From assembly GCA_913061425.1 (NCBI GenBank), contig CAJXUO010000035.1:1-8559 (forward strand): a DNA stretch of 8,559 nucleotides, in the 5' to 3' direction. Each line of letters begins with the position of its first letter. Positions within the stretch are counted from its first letter, which is position 1. The DNA comes from an uncultured Lutibacter sp. (GTDB taxonomy: Bacteria; Bacteroidota; Bacteroidia; Flavobacteriales; Flavobacteriaceae). The notes beneath the pieces were generated by a model, which saw nothing but the letters and a program-made list of their open reading frames with translations, was not told where the DNA came from and ran no database searches. Shown here one piece after another: positions 1 through 6,772 of the stretch. The translations under genes and the position numbers were made by a program.

Positions 1-30
1 TCGGCAGCGTCAGATGTGTATAAGAGACAG
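1..30 (+). other. Nextera Read 1 adapter remnant (non-genomic)
   Basis: Bases 12-30 read AGATGTGTATAAGAGACAG, the 19-bp Tn5 mosaic end, and bases 1-11 (TCGGCAGCGTC) are the last 11 bases of the Illumina Nextera Read 1 tail. Together they are 30 of the 33 bases of the commercial adapter, so this is library-preparation sequence and not part of the organism. True genomic sequence begins at 31, which marks a tagmentation cut inside the DUF2071 gene. Any translation running through 1-30 is artificial. Confidence 0.97.
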
Positions 31-380
31 TTACAAGACAGGCTTGTTCCTCCTTCAATACTTAAAAAATAAACGCCAGTTTTATTATTTGATTTTATAT
101 AAGTCCGAATATTAATTTCGTCAAAATTTGAAATAGGTGGGAAATAAGGTAGGTTTTTAGGTCTAATTTTTTCCATTGTAAATGCAACTACTGAAACCCA
201 AGGTTTTCCTTCAAAAAGATCAATTTCTAATTCTTTTGGCACAAACTTTTTTAGTTCGCTTAATTCAACTTGCCAATGAAGAAATAGTGCATTATTCCAC
301 TCTTGATAAAACTTCCAGTTTTCAGTTGGAATTCCCCAAGGTCTGTGTTCAGTCGTATTTAATATTTCTCGGATTGTCAA
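31..380 (-). CDS. DUF2071 (YqjF-like) family protein, C-terminus cut off by contig end
   Basis: The minus strand from 380 down to 31 gives 116 uninterrupted codons that read as the N-terminal half of a DUF2071 family protein. The family is conserved in bacteria, related to YqjF, and has no established enzymatic activity. Recognisable stretches are HRPWGIP (residues 12-18), EWNNALFLHWQV (27-38), FVPKELEIDLFEGKPWVSVV (46-65), MEKIRPKNLP (69-78), FDEINIRTY (86-94) and TGVYFLSIEGG (101-111). Relatives are usually about 230-250 aa, so roughly half is missing beyond the adapter junction. I place the start at TTG (380-378), because related proteins begin at this point (M-T-I-[KR]-E-I-L) and no ATG lies upstream in frame before a stop. 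The TTG overlaps the TGA of the preceding ORF (TTGA), suggesting coupled translation. The family call is secure; the start is inferred. Confidence 0.85.
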
Positions 381-580
381 TTTCTTAAATTGGCTACAAT
401 GTTGTTGTGTAATATTTTTTTGTGTGTTAAAGTGACTTTAGGAAATTTTGCGACAGATTCTTTTACATCGTTGTTGTGGTAAAACCAATTTTTATTTGCT
501 TGTTTTCTTGATGCATGAATAAAGATAAAGTAATTTGGATCAAAGCATTTCAAATATACGGCATTTTTCATACAATCCAT
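377..580 (-). CDS. small hypothetical protein, 67 aa
   Basis: This 67-codon frame starts at ATG 580 (a second ATG at 571 is possible) and ends at TGA 379-377, overlapping the TTG start of the DUF2071 gene. I recognise no family. The product is soluble-looking, rich in Lys and Asn, and has a mixed hydrophobic/aromatic N-terminal part (YLKCFDPNYFIFIH, residues 9-22) followed by a basic C-terminal part (KFPKVTLTHKKILHNN, 45-60). It shows no signal peptide or membrane helix. Support for it being real comes from the tight coupling to the next gene, the lack of any competing gene on the other strand, and its place at the head of a unit divergent from pheT with 55 bp between starts. It could still be a chance frame or the remnant of a longer gene. 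Confidence 0.42.
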   Translation of the reverse strand: MDCMKNAVYLKCFDPNYFIFIHASRKQANKNWFYHNNDVKESVAKFPKVTLTHKKILHNNIVANLRN

Positions 581-603
581 TTTTTAATCTTTCAATTTTA
601 AAG

Positions 604-611
604 TAACTTTG
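604..611 (+). promoter_or_regulatory. Bacteroidota -7 promoter element for pheT
   Basis: TAACTTTG matches the Bacteroidota -7 consensus TAnnTTTG exactly and ends 24 nt before the pheT ATG. This would give a 5' leader of about 20 nt. The -33 position about 19 nt upstream holds only a T-rich run (around 580-585) rather than a clear TTTG, so the promoter is supported mainly by its -7 box. Confidence 0.5.
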
Positions 612-635
612 CACTTTGATAAATAAAACAACTAA

Positions 636-3062
636 ATGAAAATATCATACAATTGGTTAAAACAATTTTTAAGGATTGATTGGGACGCTGAAAAAACGGG
701 AGAATTATTGACCGATTTAGGGCTAGAAGTAGAAGGGGTAGAAGTTGTAGAGTCGATTAAAGGAAGTTTGAAAGGGATTGTTGTTGGTGAAGTGTTAACA
801 TGTATGCAGCATCCTAATGCAGACAGGTTAAAAATAACAACGGTAACTATTGGTGGAGAATCTCCACTTCAAATTGTTTGTGGTGCTCCAAATGTAGCTG
901 CAGGTCAAAAAGTACCTGTTGCGACAATAGGAACTTTGTTGTATGACGATCAGGGAGAATCGTTTAAAATAAAAAAAGGGAAGATACGAGGAGAGGAAAG
1001 TCATGGAATGATATGTGCTGAATATGAATTAGGCTTAGGGCAATCTCATGATGGAATTATGGTGTTATATTCAGGTTTAAAAGTTGGAACACCATGTGCT
1101 GAAGTTTTCGAAATTGAATCTGACGAAGTTTTTGAAATAGGTTTGACTCCAAATAGAGCAGATGCAATGAGTCATTATGGTGTTGCAAGAGATTTACGCG
1201 CAGGAATGATTCAGCAAGGAACACAATTAGAATTACTGTCTCCATCAGTAGGTGATTTTCATGTAGATACACGTTCATTGCGAATTGATGTAGAAATAGA
1301 AGATAAAGACTTGGCGCCAAGGTATTGTGGGATCACAATTTCTGGTATTAAAGTTGAGGAATCACCAAGTTGGTTACAGAACAGATTAAAAGCGATTGGA
1401 TTAACGCCAAAAAACAATATTGTTGATGCTACAAATTATGTATTACATGATTTAGGTCAACCACTACATGCGTTTGATGCGTCAAAAATAAAAGGAAATA
1501 AAATTGTTGTTAAAACGGTAGACGCTGGAACAAAGTTTACAACGTTAGACAATGTAGAAAGAGTATTGCACCAAGATGATATTATGATATGTGATGGAGA
1601 ATTAAATCCATTATGTATTGCAGGTGTTTTTGGAGGAGTTGATTCTGGTGTTACAGAAAACACAACAAAGATATTCCTGGAAAGTGCTTATTTCAATCCA
1701 GTATCTATTCGGAAAACTGCCAAAAGACACGCCTTAAATACGGATGCTTCATTTAGGTTTGAAAGAGGTATTGATCCTAACTTTACGGAATACGCATTAA
1801 AAAGAGCTGCACTTTTGATTGTAGAAATTGCTGGCGGTAAAAAGTCTTCTGATGTTTCAGATTTTTATCCAGAAAAAATAGAAGATTTTGAAGTTCGTTT
1901 GTCTTATGAAAGATTAAATCGATTGATAGGAGATGAAATACCTAAAGAAACCGTAAAAAATATTATTGCTTCATTAGATATCAAGCTGAATAGTGAAACG
2001 GATGGAGGTCTTGGTTTAATTGTACCTTCATATCGTGTAGATGTGCAAAGAGAAGTAGATGTTATCGAAGAAATTTTACGTATTTATGGATACAACAATA
2101 TAAAATATTCTCATAAATTAAATTCATCAATTTCATTTGATGATTTTGATGATGTAAAGATTGAAAATGTTATTTCAACACAGTTAATTTCTCAAGGATT
2201 TAATGAGACAATGTCAAATTCTTTGACTAAAGCCTCATATATTTCTATGTCAGAAAATTTAAATTCTGACCATGATGTCGCTATGCTAAACCCTTTAAGT
2301 AGTGATTTAGGTGTTCTTCGTCAGTCATTGTTGTTTAGCGGTTTAGAATCAATATTATATAATATAAATAGAAGAAATAGTTCAATTAAAATTTTTGAAT
2401 CTGGTAAAACATATCACAAGTATGAAAGTGGATATACAGAGCAAAAACATCTAACACTATTTGTAAGTGGTAAAAGAGCTAAGGATAGTTGGATTACGGC
2501 AAGTAAGCTCTCAGATTTCTTTTATTTAAAAGGAGTAGTGAATACCATTTTCGCAAAACTTGGGATTACTAATGTGAAAACGAGTCCTACTAAAAATGAT
2601 GTATTTTCTGAAGGGATTACAGTATCACTTGGAAAGATTAAATTAGTAGATATAGGCGTTGTAAAGAAATCAATTTTAAAAGAATTTGGTATAAAACAAG
2701 AAGTGTTGTTTGCCGATTTTAATTTTGATAACCTACTGAAAGTAGCGGGTAGAAAGAATTTTAATGTAAAAGAATTAGCAAAATATCCTGAAGTAAAAAG
2801 AGATTTAGCCTTATTGCTAGATGATAAGGTGACTTTTGCAGAAATATTCGCTATTGCGAACCAAACAGAAAAGAGTTTGCTAAAATCTGTAGATTTATTT
2901 GATGTGTATCAAGGTGATAAGTTGCCAAAAGATAAAAAGTCGTATGCTGTTAGTTTTGTATTACAAGATGAAAATAAAACGTTAAATGACAAGCAGATAG
3001 ATAAGGTAATGCAAAAAATGAAACAATCTTTAGAGAAAAATTTAGGGGCCGTTTTAAGATAA
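636..3062 (+). CDS. pheT: phenylalanine--tRNA ligase beta subunit
   Basis: PheT pairs with PheS as the alpha2-beta2 phenylalanyl-tRNA synthetase, which charges tRNA-Phe in the cytoplasm; the beta chain binds tRNA and removes mischarged tyrosine. At 808 aa it has the normal bacterial length and full domain order. These are an N-terminal segment, a tRNA-binding OB fold (about 42-155, with HPNADRLK at 59-66 and CGAPNV at 82-87), the LTPNRADAMSHYGVARD stretch (170-186), and the B3/B4 editing domain (about 220-395, with DATNYVLHDLGQPLHAFD at 264-281 and NTDASFRFERGIDP at 368-381). Then come B5 (about 415-487, with YRVDVQREVDVIEEILRIYGY at 466-486), the catalytic-like core (about 495-705), and a C-terminal FDX-ACB anticodon-binding domain (about 715-808, opening with YPEVKRDLALLL). 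No frameshift is visible. pheS is not in the window. The ATG start gives the conserved MKISYNWLKQF N-terminus and follows a -7 box; no SD motif is present. Confidence 0.98.
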   Translation: MKISYNWLKQFLRIDWDAEKTGELLTDLGLEVEGVEVVESIKGSLKGIVVGEVLTCMQHPNADRLKITTVTIGGESPLQIVCGAPNVAAGQKVPVATIGTLLYDDQGESFKIKKGKIRGEESHGMICAEYELGLGQSHDGIMVLYSGLKVGTPCAEVFEIESDEVFEIGLTPNRADAMSHYGVARDLRAGMIQQGTQLELLSPSVGDFHVDTRSLRIDVEIEDKDLAPRYCGITISGIKVEESPSWLQNRLKAIGLTPKNNIVDATNYVLHDLGQPLHAFDASKIKGNKIVVKTVDAGTKFTTLDNVERVLHQDDIMICDGELNPLCIAGVFGGVDSGVTENTTKIFLESAYFNPVSIRKTAKRHALNTDASFRFERGIDPNFTEYALKRAALLIVEIAGGKKSSDVSDFYPEKIEDFEVRLSYERLNRLIGDEIPKETVKNIIASLDIKLNSETDGGLGLIVPSYRVDVQREVDVIEEILRIYGYNNIKYSHKLNSSISFDDFDDVKIENVISTQLISQGFNETMSNSLTKASYISMSENLNSDHDVAMLNPLSSDLGVLRQSLLFSGLESILYNINRRNSSIKIFESGKTYHKYESGYTEQKHLTLFVSGKRAKDSWITASKLSDFFYLKGVVNTIFAKLGITNVKTSPTKNDVFSEGITVSLGKIKLVDIGVVKKSILKEFGIKQEVLFADFNFDNLLKVAGRKNFNVKELAKYPEVKRDLALLLDDKVTFAEIFAIANQTEKSLLKSVDLFDVYQGDKLPKDKKSYAVSFVLQDENKTLNDKQIDKVMQKMKQSLEKNLGAVLR

Positions 3063-3140
3063 GTACTGTCTTTCTGAAGAATTTGTATGATTACTATTGT
3101 GTTTTCTTCGTTTTATTCAGATTGATAAATAAAATAGACA

Positions 3141-4175
3141 ATGTATAAACTAATAATTAGACCCGTATTATTTTTATTTGATCCAGAAAAAGTTCACTAT
3201 TTTACTTTTTCTTTTCTGAAGTTTGTTTTCAAAATCCCTTTCGTAGCATATATTACTCGTAAAACGTTCTCATTAGAAAATCCTAAATTAGAACGCAATT
3301 TATTTGGGTTAAAATTCAAAAATCCTGTAGGCTTAGGAGCGGGATTTGATAAAAATGCATTGATGATTCCTCAATTATCAAATTTCGGATTTGGATTTAT
3401 TGAAATAGGTACAGTAACTCCTAAGCCACAAATTGGAAATCCAAAGAAGCGATTATTTAGACTCAAGGATGATCAAGGAATTATAAACAGAATGGGTTTT
3501 AATAACGACGGAGTAGATGTTGTTGTTGAACGCCTCAAAAATTTAAATCCGAACCTTATTGTTGGCGGTAATATTGGTAAAAACACAGACTCATCTACCA
3601 ATCAATATACAGATGATTATCTCTATTGTTTCAATGCTTTACATGCACATGTTGACTATTTTGTATTAAATGTGAGTTGCCCTAATGTTGGTAGTATGGC
3701 GAAACTTCAAGACAAGGATTATTTGTTAGAGTTAATCTCTAGTGTACAAAAAGAAAATGAGACGTATAAGCAGCAAAAACCAATCTTATTAAAGATTGCT
3801 CCAGATTTAAATACAGCACAGTTAGATGAAATAATAGCGCTTGTAGCAGTCACTAAAATAGACGGAGTTATAGCCTCAAACACTTCTATAGATAGAGAAG
3901 GATTGAAAGCGACAAAAGAACGCTTAGGTATTGTTGGGAATGGTGGTTTGAGTGGGAAGCCCGTAACTGATAGAAGTACTAAAGTTATTAAATATCTTTC
4001 TGATAATTCAAAAAAATCTTTTCCGATTATTGGTATTGGAGGGATTCATTCATCACAAGACGCTATAGATAAAATTGCTGCAGGTGCTGACTTAGTTCAA
4101 ATTTATACAGGGTTTATCTATGAAGGTCCAAGCCTTGTTAAAAAAATAAATAAAAGGATTTTAGAAGATTCTTAA
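3141..4175 (+). CDS. pyrD: dihydroorotate dehydrogenase (quinone), class 2
   Basis: PyrD oxidises dihydroorotate to orotate in pyrimidine synthesis, using FMN and passing electrons to membrane quinone. The 344-aa product has the class 2 N-terminal extension (residues 1-40, hydrophobic with [10 protein letters not shown]) that docks on the membrane. FMN/substrate motifs follow: [13 protein letters not shown] (61-73), [20 protein letters not shown] (89-108), [11 protein letters not shown] (116-126), GGNIGKN (142-148), LNVSCPN (176-182), KIAPDL (218-223), [10 protein letters not shown] (246-255), [10 protein letters not shown] (266-275) and [30 protein letters not shown] (296-325). Residue 180, where E. 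coli class 2 enzyme has its catalytic-base Ser175, is Cys, as in class 1 enzymes. The gene follows pheT by 78 bp and may be cotranscribed; a one-mismatch -7-like site (TACTATTG, 3092-3099) is too weak to call. The start has no SD motif. Confidence 0.95.
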   Translation: MYKLIIRPVLFLFDPEKVHYFTFSFLKFVFKIPFVAYITRKTFSLENPKLERNLFGLKFKNPVGLGAGFDKNALMIPQLSNFGFGFIEIGTVTPKPQIGNPKKRLFRLKDDQGIINRMGFNNDGVDVVVERLKNLNPNLIVGGNIGKNTDSSTNQYTDDYLYCFNALHAHVDYFVLNVSCPNVGSMAKLQDKDYLLELISSVQKENETYKQQKPILLKIAPDLNTAQLDEIIALVAVTKIDGVIASNTSIDREGLKATKERLGIVGNGGLSGKPVTDRSTKVIKYLSDNSKKSFPIIGIGGIHSSQDAIDKIAAGADLVQIYTGFIYEGPSLVKKINKRILEDS

Positions 4176-4178
4176 TAT

Positions 4179-4799
4179 ATGGATCCTCAAACTATCATAT
4201 CATTTTTAGGCGCTTCAATTGCCTTGACTTTTTCTCCAGGGCCAGATAATATGTATGTGTTAATGCAAAGTATTGCTCATGGGAAAAAATACGGAATTGT
4301 TACAGCGTTTGGCCTCGTTTTAGGAATTATTATCCACACAAGTTTAATTGCATTTGGAGTTTCTGCAATCATTGAAAGTTCTGACAATTTGTTTTTTGCT
4401 ATAAAACTAATAGGAGCAATCTACCTATTATATCTTGCATACAAAGTATTTAGAAGTTCTTCTAAAATCGTTTTAGATTCAGGTGTAGTTCAAAAAAAAA
4501 ATCCAGTGGAATTAATAAAACAAGGATTTATTATGAATGTTTTGAATCCTAAAGTGACGATTTTCTTTTTAGCCTTTTTTCCAGCGTTTATAGACATTAC
4601 ACAAGGGGATGTAAAGCCACAAGTTTTTATTTTAGGCTTTTTATTTATGTTGCAAGCATTTATTATTTTTTCAATTATTTCTTTTGTTGCCGATAAAACC
4701 ACAGCATTTTTACGCGATAACAATATGTTTTCAACGATTCTAAAATGGATGCAAATTATTGTGTTTGTTGGAATTGCAATTTTCATTATATTTAGTTAA
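4179..4799 (+). CDS. LysE/RhtB family amino-acid exporter
   Basis: This is a 206-aa inner-membrane protein of the LysE/RhtB family, whose characterised members export amino acids such as lysine, threonine or homoserine lactones. The family signature SPGPDNMYVLMQSIAHGKKYGI (19-40) sits in the first helix region, and the second conserved block GFIMNVLNPKVTIFFLAFFPAF (116-137) is intact. Hydrophobic segments lie at about 5-28, 40-64, 70-92, 115-140, 147-171 and 186-206, which suits the usual six helices. Substrate cannot be told from sequence. The ATG lies 3 nt after the pyrD stop (TAA-TAT-ATG), so the two are almost certainly cotranscribed. I see no functional link to pyrimidine synthesis. Confidence 0.9.
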   Translation: MDPQTIISFLGASIALTFSPGPDNMYVLMQSIAHGKKYGIVTAFGLVLGIIIHTSLIAFGVSAIIESSDNLFFAIKLIGAIYLLYLAYKVFRSSSKIVLDSGVVQKKNPVELIKQGFIMNVLNPKVTIFFLAFFPAFIDITQGDVKPQVFILGFLFMLQAFIIFSIISFVADKTTAFLRDNNMFSTILKWMQIIVFVGIAIFIIFS

Positions 4800-5019
4800 A
4801 TAAGACTTTTCATTATGATAAGTTGTTTTAGATTAGGTTATTTAAAGTTGCTAAATAATTTCCTACAAACAGACGGCTACGTTTAAAATTTAAAAATATT
4901 TCAATAGTTGCTTTAAAAGTTTTGATACTAATAAACAATAAATGTTTGATTATAACTTATTGATTGTAAAAGCAATAGTTTATCAAGACTTAGAACTTAT
5001 TTTATAGGAATACTATTTG

Positions 5020-5027
5020 TATATTTG
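5020..5027 (+). promoter_or_regulatory. -7 promoter element almost touching a GTG start
   Basis: TATATTTG is an exact TAnnTTTG match in the 232-bp gap after the lysE-like gene. It ends 4 nt before the GTG at 5032, so a transcript starting at the usual distance would begin on or within a base or two of the start codon. No clear -33 TTTG is seen; the expected place (about 4996-5000) reads CTTAT. The last two bases of the box with the following A form an in-frame TGA (5026-5028) that closes the frame upstream. Confidence 0.5.
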
Positions 5028-5031
5028 AACT

Positions 5032-5886
5032 GTGAAAAACATCAAGATCATAGAATGTCCAAGAGATGCCATGCAAGGCATAAAATCACATTTCATTCCA
5101 ACAGAATTAAAAGCGAGATATATAAATATGTTGTTAAAAGTTGGTTTTGATACTATTGATTTTGGGAGTTTCGTTTCACCTAAAGCAATACCTCAAATGC
5201 GAGATACTGCAGCTGTTTTATCTCAACTTAACTTATCTGAAACAGAGAGTAAATTATTGGCAATTGTAGCCAATGTGAGAGGAGCCAATGATGCGAGTGT
5301 ATTCGAAGAGATTAATTATTTAGGCTATCCTTTTTCAATTTCCGAAAACTTTCAAATGCGTAATACAGGCAAGACAATAGATGAGTCTATTCTTGTTTTA
5401 GACGAGTTGCTAAATATTGGTGTGAAAACGAATAAAGAAATAGTAGCCTATCTTTCTATGGGTTTTGGAAATCCTTATGGAGACCCTTGGAATATTGATA
5501 TTGTTGCTAATTGGACTGAGAAGTTATCTAAAATGGGCGTGAAAATTTTATCGCTTTCAGATACTATTGGAGTTGCTGATGGAGAAACGATTTCGTATTT
5601 GTTTTCTAACTTAATTCCACAATATCCTAAAATTGAATTTGGAGCGCATTTACATACCACGCCTACAACTTGGCATGAAAAAGTAGCCGCAGCATATACT
5701 TCCGGATGCTTACGTTTTGATGGAGCAATTAAAGGTTACGGAGGTTGTCCTATGGCGAAAAATGATTTGACCGGTAATATGCCAACAGAGAAGTTGCTTT
5801 CTTATTTTACGGCTCAAAAGGTAAATACGAATATGAATTCTTTGACTTTTGAAAGTGCTTATAATATCGCTTTAGAAGTATTTTAA
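5032..5886 (+). CDS. hydroxymethylglutaryl-CoA lyase-like protein, GTG start
   Basis: This is a TIM-barrel member of the DRE-TIM (HMGL-like) metallolyase family, best matching flavobacterial proteins annotated as HMG-CoA lyase. That enzyme cleaves HMG-CoA to acetoacetate and acetyl-CoA in leucine breakdown. At 284 aa it is full length for bacterial forms. Visible landmarks are ECPRDAMQG (8-16, catalytic Arg11 and metal ligand Asp12), SFVSPKAIPQM (46-56), SMGFGNPYGDPW (142-153), SLSDTIG (174-180), metal ligands His207 and His209 in GAHLHTT, and Cys239 with Asn249 in GGCPMAKNDLTGN. It departs from the classic signature: GCPMAKNDLTGNMPTE replaces GCPYAxGASGNxATE, and Asp43 sits where human HMGCL has Glu72. 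The start must be GTG 5032, because an in-frame TGA lies at 5026-5028 and the next ATG (5071) would delete Arg11 and Asp12. It has its own promoter and is probably monocistronic. The fold is certain; the exact substrate is less so. Confidence 0.87.
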   Translation: MKNIKIIECPRDAMQGIKSHFIPTELKARYINMLLKVGFDTIDFGSFVSPKAIPQMRDTAAVLSQLNLSETESKLLAIVANVRGANDASVFEEINYLGYPFSISENFQMRNTGKTIDESILVLDELLNIGVKTNKEIVAYLSMGFGNPYGDPWNIDIVANWTEKLSKMGVKILSLSDTIGVADGETISYLFSNLIPQYPKIEFGAHLHTTPTTWHEKVAAAYTSGCLRFDGAIKGYGGCPMAKNDLTGNMPTEKLLSYFTAQKVNTNMNSLTFESAYNIALEVF

Positions 5887-6052
5887 TTTTTTTTCTTCAA
5901 AGAGCATATTGAGACGCTATAATAATTAAGAGAATACAAAATTCGGAAGGAAATTTCTGTAAAATTTTAACGATTTCATTTAATTATACGGACTACTTAA
6001 AGTTGAATTTTTAGTATCGTATTGTAATTAAAAATAATAAATAGCAAAGACC

Positions 6053-6082
6053 TTGCTGAATATGGAATTAGTTGTATATTTG
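6053..6082 (+). promoter_or_regulatory. promoter of the rpsF-rpsR-rplI operon
   Basis: TTG at 6053-6055 and TATATTTG at 6075-6082 are separated by 19 nt, a textbook Bacteroidota -33/-7 pair (TTG, then TAnnTTTG). Transcription should start near 6086-6089, giving a leader of about 28 nt before the rpsF ATG at 6116. Of the promoters in this window, this is the only one with both boxes and ideal spacing, as expected for ribosomal protein genes. Confidence 0.75.
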
Positions 6083-6115
6083 CACCCTTTAAAAGTAAAC
6101 TTAAAATCAATAAAT

Positions 6116-6457
6116 ATGAATCATTACGAAACTGTTTTCATTTTGAATCCCGTTTTATCTGAAACTCAGATAAAGGAAGCAGTAAAGAAGTTCGAGGACT
6201 ATCTTGTTTCCAAAGGTGCCGAAATGATACACAAAGAAGATTGGGGCTTAAAGAAATTAGCATACCCAATCCAACACAAAAAAAGTGGTTTTTATCACTT
6301 ATTTGAATTCAAAATGGCAGGTGAAGAAGTTACTGCATTTGAATTAGAATTCAGAAGAGATGATAGCATCATGCGCTATTTGACGGTAAGACTAGACAAA
6401 CATGCTGCTGCTTGGGCCGAAAAGAGAAAAGCACGCGTTAAAACTCCTAAAAAATAA
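6116..6457 (+). CDS. rpsF: 30S ribosomal protein S6 (bS6)
   Basis: bS6 sits on the 30S platform bound to bS18. The 113-aa product begins [16 protein letters not shown], the usual start of the family, and carries [23 protein letters not shown] (30-52), [10 protein letters not shown] (56-65) and [19 protein letters not shown] (76-94), followed by a basic tail. The frame is open further upstream to a TTG at 6053, but that TTG is the -33 promoter box and would lie ahead of the transcript start. The extra 21 residues also match nothing in S6, so the ATG at 6116 is chosen. No SD motif precedes it (the upstream bases are A/T-rich). It is the first gene of rpsF-rpsR-rplI, with 5 nt before rpsR. Confidence 0.97.
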   Translation: MNHYETVFILNPVLSETQIKEAVKKFEDYLVSKGAEMIHKEDWGLKKLAYPIQHKKSGFYHLFEFKMAGEEVTAFELEFRRDDSIMRYLTVRLDKHAAAWAEKRKARVKTPKK

Positions 6458-6462
6458 GAATT

Positions 6463-6759
6463 ATGGCTACATTAGACCAACAATCAAAAGGAGGGAAGCA
6501 AGGTAATGTTAGGTACCTAACTCCGTTAGATATAGAAACTAAAAAAGAAGCAAAATACTGTCGTTTTAAGAAAAACGGAATTAAGTATATTGATTTTAAA
6601 GATGCAGATTTCTTAATGTATTTAGTAAATGAACAAGGTAAAATTTTACCTCGTCGTTTAACAGGTACTTCTTTGAAATATCAGCGTAAAGTGTCTGTTG
6701 CTATTAAAAGAGCGCGTCACTTAGCATTAATGCCATATGTTGGCGATTTATTAAAATAA
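6463..6759 (+). CDS. rpsR: 30S ribosomal protein S18 (bS18)
   Basis: bS18 binds next to bS6 on the 30S platform. In Bacteroidota, bS18, bS6 and bS21 form the pocket that hides the 16S anti-Shine-Dalgarno tail. The 98-aa product has a variable N-terminal arm (1-20) followed by the conserved core: RYLTPLDIE (18-26), [20 protein letters not shown] (28-47), [20 protein letters not shown] (60-79) and [13 protein letters not shown] (82-94). It is somewhat longer than the roughly 75-aa E. coli protein because of the N-terminal arm, as is usual in this phylum. It starts 5 nt after rpsF with no SD motif and ends 13 nt before rplI. Confidence 0.97.
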   Translation: MATLDQQSKGGKQGNVRYLTPLDIETKKEAKYCRFKKNGIKYIDFKDADFLMYLVNEQGKILPRRLTGTSLKYQRKVSVAIKRARHLALMPYVGDLLK

Positions 6760-6760
6760 T

Positions 6761-6770
6761 AAAGAGGAAG
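6761..6770 (+). promoter_or_regulatory. SD-like purine motif before rplI
   Basis: The 13-nt rpsR-rplI gap contains AAAGAGGAAG, with GAGG (6764-6767) ending 5 nt before the rplI ATG. GAGG pairs with the CCUC of the anti-SD. None of the other plus-strand starts in the window has such a motif; they are preceded by A/T-rich sequence, as is normal in Flavobacteriia. The match is only 4 bp, so function is uncertain. Confidence 0.4.
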
Positions 6771-6772
6771 AT

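Noticed and set aside
12..30. Tn5/IS50 transposon end
   Set aside because: The 19-bp mosaic end is preceded by the commercial Nextera tail and sits at the contig edge with no transposase, so it is library adapter.
182..388. Plus-strand open frame of 68 codons
   Set aside because: It is antisense to the recognisable DUF2071 coding frame and its translation resembles nothing.
377..580. The 67-codon ORF as the frameshifted N-terminus of the DUF2071 protein
   Set aside because: DUF2071 relatives begin right at the TTG (T-I-R-E-I-L-N), so no N-terminal part is missing and no frameshift is needed.
1057..1663. Minus-strand open frames inside pheT (1057-1320, 1457-1663)
   Set aside because: They lie wholly within the conserved pheT frame and show no family features; they are antisense shadows, as are the similar frames at 4490-4786, 5475-5660, 6868-7059 and 7833-8136.
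636..4799. pheT-pyrD-lysE as a specialised functional gene cluster
   Set aside because: The three are unrelated housekeeping or transport functions; closeness is explained by ordinary cotranscription and gives no sign of a dedicated system.
4800..5019. Riboswitch, small RNA or terminator in the gap after the lysE-like gene
   Set aside because: The stretch is A/T-rich with only short inverted repeats such as AAACA/TGTTT (4933-4947); no G/C-containing conserved stem, T-tract hairpin or tRNA-like fold is visible.
5887..6052. Intrinsic terminator after the HMG-CoA lyase-like gene
   Set aside because: A T8 run (5887-5894) follows the stop, but no stable hairpin precedes it.
6083..6115. S6:S18 autoregulatory leader RNA upstream of rpsF
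   Set aside because: The known motif needs a structured element with a CCG bulge; the predicted 28-nt leader is A/T-rich and has neither CCG nor a stem.
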